Counted from the stretch's first letter, positions 1-5,803 are shown. The stretch is DNA of 6,445 nt from Geoglobus sp. (GCA_027019885.1 JALUWC010000511.1:1-6445); one strand, 5' to 3'. Program-made: numbers and translations. The notes: generated by a model not told the origin, from the letters alone.

Positions 1-477
1 CTCATCAATTACTCCGTTAACAGCAGTTCCCTCATTTCCATAGCTGCCATCCTCTGTGAAAAAAACAGCATTTTCAAACATATCTGAAAAAACAAGCTCT
101 TCTTTCGTTTTTGCTCCATATACCACTTTCACATCTGCTCCAAATTTTTTCAGAGAATTGTAAAGAAACACCATCGGAGCGATTCCAATTCCACCAGCGA
201 TAATAAGAGCATTTTTTGAAAGGGAAAATGGGTTTCCAAACGGGCCCCTGACTCCAAGGGTATCTCCGGGTTTTACATCAAGAAGAGCTCTCGTTGTTTC
301 CCCAACAGCCTTGACTGTAACAGAGTCAGGAGATGAAAGACTCAACGGGATTTCCTCATAGCCAAACAGATTCAGCATTATGAACTGTCCGGGATACGAG
401 TTCAGCCCGTATGCGAATTTTATCGTGACAGAATTACTGCTATGCCTGAAAACATCCCTCACCCTGAGCGTGAACAT
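1..477 (-). CDS. pyrK: Dihydroorotate dehydrogenase electron transfer subunit PyrK, N-terminal 159 residues (partial, runs off left edge)
   Basis: This is the ferredoxin-reductase-like subunit that passes electrons from dihydroorotate oxidation in PyrD (pyrimidine synthesis, cytoplasm) via FAD and an iron-sulfur cluster. The visible part holds an FAD-binding beta-barrel with PGQF (residues 29-32) and PLSLS (44-48, the flavin-binding RPxS-type site, with Ile43 where Arg is common). GDTLGVRGPFGNPF follows at 71-84. The nucleotide-binding domain then begins with IIAGGIGIAP (92-101), and TEDGSYGNEG lies at 141-150, a hallmark of PyrK. The cysteine cluster for the 2Fe-2S centre would lie beyond the window. 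The start is the ATG at 475-477, because an in-frame TAG lies two codons upstream. A TATA box centred about 27 bases upstream implies a leaderless mRNA. A related flavodoxin-reductase-like protein is the alternative, but the TEDGSYG motif favours PyrK. Confidence 0.9.
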   Translation of the reverse strand, partial: MFTLRVRDVFRHSSNSVTIKFAYGLNSYPGQFIMLNLFGYEEIPLSLSSPDSVTVKAVGETTRALLDVKPGDTLGVRGPFGNPFSLSKNALIIAGGIGIAPMVFLYNSLKKFGADVKVVYGAKTKEELVFSDMFENAVFFTEDGSYGNEGTAVNGVIDE

Positions 478-499
478 GTTCTAAAAGATGGCGGGCTAA

Positions 500-507
500 T
501 TTATAAA
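500..507. promoter_or_regulatory. Palindromic TATA element TTTATAAA between divergent pyrK and the DUF2240 gene
   Basis: TTTATAAA reads the same on both strands. On the minus strand its centre lies about 27 bases from the pyrK ATG, the normal archaeal TATA-to-start distance for a leaderless transcript. On the plus strand the same element would start transcription near 530, leaving about 20 bases of leader before the DUF2240 ATG at 550. A weaker T-rich stretch at 521-528 could instead serve the DUF2240 gene as a leaderless promoter. The palindrome and spacing are seen directly; promoter use in either direction is inferred. Confidence 0.6.
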
Positions 508-549
508 GGCATCGTAACTGTTATTTTTCTTTTCAGATTTTCTGCAGTA

Positions 550-1008
550 ATGCTCAGAAAGACCATAGCATCAGCCTTCAAATCAAAGGGGAAAAAGAAG
601 ATGGATAGAAAGGAACTCACATACACGCTTTCATTCGACCTGAAGTTTTTTTCACACGAAACAAGCAAGAAAGTTGTTGAGCATGCAGAAAGAAGGGGAT
701 TGCTGCACGAGGTTGATGGATTTCTGCATCCCTCATTTGAGCTTGATGAGGAGGATGTAGAGCCTGATTTTAAACCGGATGTCAATAGAATATTCAGCGA
801 TGAAAGCGTATTTGACAGAATCGTTGACAGAATAGTTTCAGAAACAGGAAAGGATAGGGGATCTGTTATAGCTGAGATCAACCAGAAACAGCTCCAGCTT
901 GGAAACATCCTGAACATCGAGGTTGTGGCTCTGATTTATGCTCTCGAAAACGGGATTGAGGTGAGGAACTTCATAGATGAGGTTGAAACGGAGTTGCTGA
1001 GCAGATGA
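550..1008 (+). CDS. DUF2240 family protein, archaeal, function unknown (152 aa)
   Basis: I recognise the pattern of the archaea-restricted DUF2240 family, whose biochemical role is not established. The family's N-terminal block is visible: AFKSKGKKKM (residues 9-18), then LSFDLKFFS (27-35), where an Asp-x-x-x-Phe-Ser follows a predicted helix, then a helix ending in ERRGLL (47-52). The block resembles a small winged-helix-like unit. An acidic linker follows (61-75), then a helical C-terminal half (about 80-152) with no cysteines or obvious catalytic motif. No signal peptide or membrane segment is present. I chose the ATG at 550 over an in-frame ATG at 442, because the extra 36 residues overlap pyrK and the promoter and the family begins at about MLRKTIASAF. 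The stop overlaps the next start (ATGA), so the two genes are probably one operon. Confidence 0.82.
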   Translation: MLRKTIASAFKSKGKKKMDRKELTYTLSFDLKFFSHETSKKVVEHAERRGLLHEVDGFLHPSFELDEEDVEPDFKPDVNRIFSDESVFDRIVDRIVSETGKDRGSVIAEINQKQLQLGNILNIEVVALIYALENGIEVRNFIDEVETELLSR

Positions 1009-1616
1009 AATTCTCATCTGATGGCACGCTTTTAATAGGAAAAAACATGGTTGTTGCTGATTTACATCTGGGAATACTTGGCTTCCCGGATTTCTCGTTA
1101 CTGGACAGGCTGATCGAGGTTTATGCGAAAAGCCGGGCATCACGTCTGATCATAAATGGAGACGTAAAGCACATGCTCGGTAAAGCTGAGCTAAGCTCTG
1201 CTGAGAGGTTCATCCATCATTTAAGGGAACATGTATCGGAACTGATAATTGTGAAAGGTAATCACGATGGGTATTTGAATCAAATTGCAGAGGTGCATAA
1301 CACTTTCAGAGATGGGAAGACCGTTTTTGCCCACGGACACAGGAAGTTCAGCAATGCCATGGAGGGAAAGAGAATCGTTCTTGCTCACAGCCATCCTGCC
1401 GTTTTTATCCCTGACAGGGTTGGAGGGGTAAAAGAGAGAGCGTGGCTTTATGGCAGAGCTGAAGGTAAGGAGTGCATTGTCATGCCCGCATTCAATGAGT
1501 ACTGCAGCTCAACTGCTGTCAATCTCGAAAAGCCTGCCGGATTCATATTCAAATACATGAAGGAGTTTGAGGCATTCACTCTTGATGGATTCTACTTCGG
1601 GAAGGTGAAAGTCTGA
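1005..1616 (+). CDS. SbcD/Mre11-related metallophosphoesterase, archaeal type (203 aa)
   Basis: This is a stand-alone calcineurin-like phosphoesterase of the archaeal SbcD-related family, probably a two-metal phosphodiesterase or nuclease; its substrate is unknown. The metal-site motifs appear in order: DLH (Asp19, His21), GD (52-53), GNHD (85-88), HGH (110-112) and HSHP (128-131). The family tail is present too: MPAFNEYCSSTAVN, then LDGFYFGKV at the C-terminus. About 200 residues is the normal size. It lacks the capping and ATPase-binding regions of true SbcD/Mre11, so it is not assumed to partner Rad50. Its ATG lies within the ATGA overlap with the DUF2240 gene, with GGAG 11 bases upstream, which suggests translational coupling. 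Its last 41 bases overlap the 3' end of the convergent DUF763 gene. The family assignment is firm; the substrate is not. Confidence 0.9.
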   Translation: MKFSSDGTLLIGKNMVVADLHLGILGFPDFSLLDRLIEVYAKSRASRLIINGDVKHMLGKAELSSAERFIHHLREHVSELIIVKGNHDGYLNQIAEVHNTFRDGKTVFAHGHRKFSNAMEGKRIVLAHSHPAVFIPDRVGGVKERAWLYGRAEGKECIVMPAFNEYCSSTAVNLEKPAGFIFKYMKEFEAFTLDGFYFGKVKV

Positions 1617-2637
1617 AAAGTCTTTTCAGCATTCCTTTTTTCTCAAAATCTGAAAGTTCAGCCTGTCTGACGGCTGATTCCATGAACTCAATCACCCTCT
1701 CATAGTCATACCTGTTTACTGGAAAAGGAACCCCATCCTTCCCCCCAAGAGCGAATGAGAATTTCGCTGGATCTTTTCTGCTGTAATCTGCGTCATAAAC
1801 AATCTCGGCAATCAATGCAAGAGCTCTGACTGCTGATTTTCCAACCCCTCTCACAAGCAACAGATCCTCAAAGTTATCTGGTTGAAGGTTGTACGCCTTT
1901 TCAATGGCCTTCCAGTCAATTCTCCCTGGAATCAGGCTATCCCTGTATTTTCTCATTGAAAGAACTCTCGAGTAGTCAAACCTGTAGGTTCCATCATTCA
2001 CGATGTCAAGAATTGTCATTCTTGCATCTCTGCTCTTTTTAGATGTCAGATCCATAACACTGCTTTCAAATCTCTGGGTTATTATTCCAGAATGCGGCTC
2101 CTCGGCCTGAAGTTTCTTCGAGTGATGATATCTCCTTGCCAGTTTCAGCCCTTCATTCATTCCCTGCTGGACAACAACCCATTCTTTTCTGCTGAATATC
2201 ATGCAGTGATGGTAAAGGCTGTAACCATCCTGTAAGGCAGCATTGTCTATTTTTGCTGACAATCTGCTCGCTCTCACAAGCTCTTCTCTCTTGTTTTCGG
2301 CGATGTTCAGCTCTTCTGAAAAAGATTCTATCTCCTGAATTGTTTTTATGGCATTCTCCCCCTTCCCACCCGCAACCCTTATCTCAAAATCGCCCGTATT
2401 CAGTACGGATTTGAGCACACCCGTCAAAACTGTTGTTGAGCCGGATGAGTTCCAGTCAAAACCGAGAACATTCGATAGACTCTGAAAGAAAATTGGATCT
2501 GAGAATCTCCTTATCAGCTCCCTTTCTCCAAATTCATCAACTATGAGAGATAAAACAGGCTTTGCAAGCCTTTTCATTTTCGAAAGAAGCCAGTAGGGAG
2601 CTTTCCCATGGTGGAGTGGGAGATATATTGAATCCAC
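1576..2637 (-). CDS. DUF763 family protein with helix-hairpin-helix (353 aa)
   Basis: This belongs to the DUF763 family of archaea and some thermophilic bacteria, with no established activity. Seen directly: the family start LPLHHGKAPYWLL (residues 6-18), LGFDWNSSG (58-66), a conserved central region with HHCMIFS and WVVVQQGMN, and SGIITQRFESSVMDLTSKKS. A helix-hairpin-helix-like segment, LLLVRGVGKSAVRAL, lies near 259-273, followed by DPAKFSFALGGKDG. The hairpin suggests nucleic-acid contact; this is inference. The start is GTG at 2635-2637. No ATG lies between it and an upstream in-frame TAA at 2668-2670, and family members usually carry a slightly longer N-terminus. TATATA about 25 bases upstream supports a leaderless start there. 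The C-terminus overlaps the convergent phosphoesterase by 41 bases. The protein is soluble, with no signal peptide. Confidence 0.88.
   Translation of the reverse strand: MDSIYLPLHHGKAPYWLLSKMKRLAKPVLSLIVDEFGERELIRRFSDPIFFQSLSNVLGFDWNSSGSTTVLTGVLKSVLNTGDFEIRVAGGKGENAIKTIQEIESFSEELNIAENKREELVRASRLSAKIDNAALQDGYSLYHHCMIFSRKEWVVVQQGMNEGLKLARRYHHSKKLQAEEPHSGIITQRFESSVMDLTSKKSRDARMTILDIVNDGTYRFDYSRVLSMRKYRDSLIPGRIDWKAIEKAYNLQPDNFEDLLLVRGVGKSAVRALALIAEIVYDADYSRKDPAKFSFALGGKDGVPFPVNRYDYERVIEFMESAVRQAELSDFEKKGMLKRLFRLSPSRSRIHQE
1621..1641 (+). terminator. Possible T-tract terminator for the DUF2240-phosphoesterase operon
   Basis: Just after the phosphoesterase stop the plus strand reads TCTTTTCAG, then CCTTTTTTCTC with six T residues at 1636-1641. 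Archaeal RNA polymerase often terminates at such T-rich tracts without a hairpin. The tract is also the complement of lysine and arginine codons of the DUF763 gene, so it may be coincidence. Confidence 0.3.
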
Positions 2638-2647
2638 AAAAAAATAA
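2638..2647 (-). terminator. Possible T-tract terminator downstream of the rubrerythrin-like gene
   Basis: On the minus strand, about 28 bases after the rubrerythrin stop codon, the sequence reads TTATTTTTTT, ending right against the GTG start of the DUF763 gene. It fits an archaeal oligo-T terminator for the upstream gene. It lies between the proposed DUF763 TATA box and its start. Confidence 0.4.
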
Positions 2648-2655
2648 GGAAATTG

Positions 2656-2666
2656 AAGTATATAGT
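2656..2666 (-). promoter_or_regulatory. TATA box for the DUF763 gene
   Basis: The minus strand reads TTAAAACTATATACTT here. The TATATA core (2659-2664) is centred about 25 bases from the GTG start at 2637, which fits a leaderless transcript. The A-rich bases just upstream resemble a BRE. This makes DUF763 a separate transcription unit from the rubrerythrin, 37 bases upstream, rather than a simple operon partner. Confidence 0.5.
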
Positions 2667-2674
2667 TTTAATTC

Positions 2675-3097
2675 TCAGAAGTATCTGTCAAGAATTCCCT
2701 TCAATGCCTTTGCATGCCTGAACTCGTCTCTCGATGCCTCATCCCAGATGTCATGCACCTCATCAAGTCCCTTTTCCTTTGCATCAACTGCAACCTTTCT
2801 CTTGTGAACGTTTGCCTTCATCTCACCCTCAAGCATGTATTCAAGACTCTCCTTCAGGGTTTCCTTTATCTTGCCATTGAGCTCTGCAAACCTTGAGGCG
2901 TGGTATGCCTCGTCCATTGCAAGTCTCACGAGAATGTTTGCAATCTCGGGATATCCCTCTCTTTCTGCCTGCCTTGCCATGGCAAGGTAAAGACCAACCT
3001 CACTACATTCTCCCATGAATTCCCTCTCGTTGTACTCCTCAAACTCGGTTCCCTTTGCGATCCCTACTTTGTTCTGATTGTCACCAAACTCTACCAT
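2675..3097 (-). CDS. Rubrerythrin-like ferritin-fold diiron protein without rubredoxin domain (140 aa)
   Basis: This is a cytoplasmic four-helix-bundle diiron protein of the rubrerythrin superfamily. Such proteins in anaerobes typically reduce peroxide or act in oxygen defence. Helix A carries FMGECSEVGLYLAMA with probable ligand Glu30. Helix B carries DEAYH (Glu63, His66). Helix C carries EGEMKAN (Glu92), and helix D DEFRH (Glu125, His128). The 33-residue spacing of Glu30 to Glu63 and both ExxH pairs match rubrerythrin. At 140 residues it lacks the C-terminal CxxC rubredoxin domain, so it needs an outside electron donor. The second helix-C carboxylate of classical rubrerythrin appears to be Ala95. 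The ATG at 3095-3097 sits about 26 bases from a TATA box, so the mRNA is probably leaderless. It is divergent from nnr. A precise physiological substrate cannot be read from the sequence. Confidence 0.88.
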   Translation of the reverse strand: MVEFGDNQNKVGIAKGTEFEEYNEREFMGECSEVGLYLAMARQAEREGYPEIANILVRLAMDEAYHASRFAELNGKIKETLKESLEYMLEGEMKANVHKRKVAVDAKEKGLDEVHDIWDEASRDEFRHAKALKGILDRYF

Positions 3098-3118
3098 ATT
3101 CTAACCTATATATTACGA

Positions 3119-3126
3119 TATTTAAA
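3119..3126 (-). promoter_or_regulatory. TATA box for the rubrerythrin-like gene
   Basis: On the minus strand AAAAAGTTTAAATATCG contains TTTAAATA, centred about 26 bases upstream of the ATG at 3097. The preceding A-rich run resembles a BRE. A second AT-rich patch at 3105-3112 is too close to the start to be the TATA box. I see no convincing operator repeat. Confidence 0.55.
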
Positions 3127-3163
3127 CTTTTTGGTTGTGGAAAATGAATTGCAGGAAGGTAAG

Positions 3164-3171
3164 ATATAAAT
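3164..3171 (+). promoter_or_regulatory. TATA box for nnr
   Basis: ATATAAAT, within GATATAAATAG, is centred about 27 bases before the nnr ATG at 3195, predicting a transcript that begins at or beside the start codon. No Shine-Dalgarno-like sequence lies in the 20 bases before the ATG (it reads CCAGAATTTGAACA), which agrees with a leaderless message. Confidence 0.6.
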
Positions 3172-3194
3172 AGCATCCAGCCAGAATTTGAACA

Positions 3195-4595
3195 ATGAGA
3201 TACATTAGCGCAGATGAGATGCACGCTTTAGACCTGAACTGCGAGTATTTCGGTCTTTCAAGACTTCAGCTTATGGAAAACGCAGGAAAAGGCATTGCAG
3301 AGGAGATAACAAGGAGATTTGATAGGGGCAGAGTTGTAATTTTTGCAGGAACAGGCAACAATGGTGGTGATGCGTTTGTTGCAGCAAGGTTTCTGAGAGG
3401 ATTTGATGTGGAGATCATACTGGCAGGTGACGTTAAGAGCGAGATAGCCAGAAGAAATCTTGAGATCCTAAGAAAATCGGGATTCAGAATAATGAGGTGG
3501 GATGAGCATGAATCAGGAGAGTATGACTTAGCCATTGATGCCCTTCTTGGGACAGGATTCAGAGGAGAGCTGAGAGAGCCATACCGAACCATTGTGAATG
3601 AGATAAATCGCTCAAAAGCCTTTGTTGTTTCTGTTGACATCCCAACAGGAGTTGATGCAGATTCAGGGAGATACGAAACTGCTGTAAAAGCAGATGTAAC
3701 CGTCACATTCCACAGAATCAAACCGGGACTTGTCAGAGCAAAGGAGGTTGCTGGAGAGATTATTGTTAAGGATATAGGAATACCTGACGCCTTTGAGAAA
3801 ATTGCAGGACCCGGAGACTTCAAAATTGCATTCAAAAGATTTTTCAGCGCTCACAAAGGTCAGCACGGAAAGGTTCTGGTTGTGGGTGGAGGGGAGTATG
3901 TTGGGGCTCCTTTTCTTTCTGCAATTGCCGCTTTGAAAGCGGGAGCAGATCTTGTGACCCTGGTAGTTCCTGAGAGCATATACAGTCAGACAGGCTCCTT
4001 TTCCCCTGAGATCATCCCTGTAAAGCTGAAGGGAGACACGATAAGCCATGAAAACATTCCTGAAATTCTGGAACTTGCTGAGAAGCACGACGTGGTTGTT
4101 TTCGGGATGGGGACGAAGGAGAAGGGCGAAATAACGAGAGAGATATCGGAGAAAGTGAAAAGGATGGTGATTGATGCTGGCGGGCTCACAGGAGATGTGA
4201 AGTGTGATGCGATTCTCACCCCTCACAGAGGTGAATTTCTCAGAACATTTGGGGTTGAAGCAGATGAGGAAACTGTGAAAAGCGTTGCAGGGAAATCTCA
4301 GGTTACTGTGATACTGAAGGGGAGAGAGGACATGATCACAGATGGAGACAGAGTGAAAATAAACAGAACTGGAAATGCGGGAATGACTGTAGGCGGAACA
4401 GGAGATGTGCTTGCTGGCGTTGCCGGTGCTCTGTTTGCAATCAATGACGATCCATTCAGAGCAGCATGTGCGGCAGCGTTCATAACCGGCTTTGCCGGAG
4501 ATCTTTGCTTTGAGGAAAAGGGATACACATTCACAGCTATGGATGTTGTTGAGAGGCTGCCCTATGCAATCAAAAAAGTTGATGAATTAAAATAG
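3195..4595 (+). CDS. nnr: Bifunctional NAD(P)H-hydrate repair enzyme Nnr (epimerase + ADP-dependent dehydratase, 466 aa)
   Basis: This enzyme repairs NADH and NADPH damaged by hydration. The N-terminal YjeF_N domain (about 1-210) interconverts R- and S-hydrates, and the C-terminal ribokinase-like domain (about 215-466) dehydrates the S form using ADP or ATP. The N-terminal domain shows LMENAG (26-31), the phosphate-binding FAGTGNNGGDAF (50-61), DALLGTGFRG (115-124) and the catalytic-site VDIPTGVDADSG (147-158). The C-terminal domain opens with HKGQHGKVLVVGG (220-232), then LKAGADLVT, LTPHRGEF and RTGNAGM. It ends with the nucleotide-site GGTGDVLAG (400-408), whose Asp404 is the expected base. 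Length and domain order match fused archaeal and bacterial Nnr. The start follows a well-placed TATA box. The last 9 bases overlap the convergent cetZ. LTPHRGE differs from the more usual TPHPGE; the effect is unknown. Confidence 0.97.
   Translation: MRYISADEMHALDLNCEYFGLSRLQLMENAGKGIAEEITRRFDRGRVVIFAGTGNNGGDAFVAARFLRGFDVEIILAGDVKSEIARRNLEILRKSGFRIMRWDEHESGEYDLAIDALLGTGFRGELREPYRTIVNEINRSKAFVVSVDIPTGVDADSGRYETAVKADVTVTFHRIKPGLVRAKEVAGEIIVKDIGIPDAFEKIAGPGDFKIAFKRFFSAHKGQHGKVLVVGGGEYVGAPFLSAIAALKAGADLVTLVVPESIYSQTGSFSPEIIPVKLKGDTISHENIPEILELAEKHDVVVFGMGTKEKGEITREISEKVKRMVIDAGGLTGDVKCDAILTPHRGEFLRTFGVEADEETVKSVAGKSQVTVILKGREDMITDGDRVKINRTGNAGMTVGGTGDVLAGVAGALFAINDDPFRAACAAAFITGFAGDLCFEEKGYTFTAMDVVERLPYAIKKVDELK
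4572..4577 (-). terminator. Possible oligo-T terminator for cetZ inside nnr
   Basis: Nine bases after the cetZ stop codon the minus strand has TTTTTT (within AACTTTTTTGAT), preceded by TTTTAATTC over the stop. It could end the cetZ transcript. It is complementary to AAA/AAG lysine codons of nnr, so it may be incidental. Confidence 0.3.
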
Positions 4596-5756
4596 CGGCT
4601 CAAGATCTTCATCCTCAAAGAGAGCTATTGTCTTTTCTATTCTCTCCTTCTCTGCTATCTCAACTTCCTCCTTAGCATCAGATGCAAGCTTCTGGAGCTG
4701 CTTAACCCTCGGTATGTCTGTTACATTGGCAAGAACGACAAGGGCTGCGATGTATTTTGTTCTTCTGGTTGGATAGTCTCCTGCTCTGACCTCAACTCCA
4801 GATATCTGCTCCTCAAGCCACAGTTTTGCTTTTTCAAGCCCCTTTCTGTCAAGATGCTCTGGAGGCCCTGCAACAAGAACGAGCGCCCTTTCAGCACTGC
4901 CAACATTGCATGGGATTGTCAGTCTCCCAAGGGCAGCCTTCCTGACGAGAGTTGCTATTCTGGTTGATCTGTCCTCTTCAGCAGTGACAACAGGTGTGCT
5001 CTTCTTTCGAAGAATGCTCAATAACCCTGATTTCTTCTTCTCACCAACTGGAAGTGTGGCGTATCCTATGGATGAAATCCCCCCTCCTTTAAGAGTGTTT
5101 ATCACTTCAGAGCTGTCAACAACCATCTCCCCAACAAGTCCTTCCTCAATCGGCTCTCCCGCTCTCGCAAGAACAGCAAGCCTTCTTACAATCTCCTCGT
5201 TTATCTTTGCGTAGCTCTCCTTAAGGCTCAATCCCTCAAACCTCCAGGCACCATTGTCCACAAGGATAAGGCTATCCACATACTTCATCAGCGTTATCAT
5301 GCTCCTTGCTGCGTTGAGAGAGTAGAGCTTGCCCTCCTCAGGTGCAGGCAAAACTCCAATGGTATAAACAGGCTCGGAATACATCTCAGACAGATACTTT
5401 GCAAGAACGGGTGATCCTCCGCTTCCTGTTCCACCTCCAAGGCCTGATATGATCAGAAAGGCATCAATTTCATGCGTTCCGAGCTCATCTATTGCATTCA
5501 GCACGGTGTCAATCTCCTCCTGAGCGATCTTGGCTCCAAGCTTGTTGTCAGTTCCGACACCGTGACCCTTGACGGTAGTTTGACCTATGAGAATTCTGTT
5601 CTTTGGCGGGATGTGCCTCAATCCCATTAAATCTGTTCTTGCAGTGTTTATCGCAATTGCCTTCAGAGTGTTTGAGCCTCTGAGCTTTTCATTCTCAACA
5701 AACAGGTCGAGTATCTTTCCACCTGCCTGTCCAAATCCTATGGCAAAGAACCTCAT
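4587..5756 (-). CDS. cetZ: CetZ tubulin-superfamily GTPase (389 aa)
   Basis: CetZ is the archaeal tubulin/FtsZ relative that polymerises with GTP. In haloarchaea it controls cell shape and motility, while division uses FtsZ. The GTPase domain shows GFGQAGGK (7-14), NTARTDLMGL (37-46), IGQTTVKGHGVGTDN (57-71) and the tubulin signature loop GLGGGTGSGG (105-114). LPAPEEG (136-142) and DNGAW (167-171) follow. The interface segment at 209-222 contains VVDSSEVINTL, which supplies the acidic residues that trigger GTP hydrolysis in the neighbouring subunit. The C-terminal domain has RKAALGRLTIPC, AGPPEHLDRKG and GDYPTRR. These block sequences fit CetZ rather than FtsZ. A basic loop (KKKSGLLSILRKK, about 240-252) and an acidic tail ending EDEDLEPLF are notable. 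AGGGGT lies 7 bases before the ATG, and an in-frame TGA lies just upstream. It is a single cytoplasmic protein, convergent with nnr. Confidence 0.96.
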   Translation of the reverse strand: MRFFAIGFGQAGGKILDLFVENEKLRGSNTLKAIAINTARTDLMGLRHIPPKNRILIGQTTVKGHGVGTDNKLGAKIAQEEIDTVLNAIDELGTHEIDAFLIISGLGGGTGSGGSPVLAKYLSEMYSEPVYTIGVLPAPEEGKLYSLNAARSMITLMKYVDSLILVDNGAWRFEGLSLKESYAKINEEIVRRLAVLARAGEPIEEGLVGEMVVDSSEVINTLKGGGISSIGYATLPVGEKKKSGLLSILRKKSTPVVTAEEDRSTRIATLVRKAALGRLTIPCNVGSAERALVLVAGPPEHLDRKGLEKAKLWLEEQISGVEVRAGDYPTRRTKYIAALVVLANVTDIPRVKQLQKLASDAKEEVEIAEKERIEKTIALFEDEDLEPLF

Positions 5757-5763
5757 GATCGTT

Positions 5764-5769
5764 ACCCCT
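5764..5769 (-). promoter_or_regulatory. Shine-Dalgarno-like site of cetZ
   Basis: The minus strand reads AAAAGGGGTAACGATC before the ATG. AGGGGT ends 7 bases from the start and can pair with the archaeal 16S tail using one G-U wobble. It supports the chosen start, and it contrasts with the leaderless-looking genes elsewhere in the window. Confidence 0.6.
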
Positions 5770-5803
5770 TTTCATCTGATCCTTTCAGTTATTTTCGCTT
5801 CAG

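Noticed and set aside
442..549. Upstream in-frame ATG that would lengthen the DUF2240 protein by 36 residues
   Set aside because: The extension overlaps the 5' end of pyrK and its promoter, encodes an unrelated hydrophobic stretch, and lies outside the recognised family start at 550.
3098..3126. Possible operator palindrome in the AT-rich region upstream of the rubrerythrin
   Set aside because: Only very short AT arms (ATAT...ATAT) pair, as expected by chance in a TATA-rich promoter.
3266..4534. Several long minus-strand open frames opposite nnr
   Set aside because: They are antisense shadows of a strongly conserved enzyme, serine- and proline-rich, and match no family I recognise.
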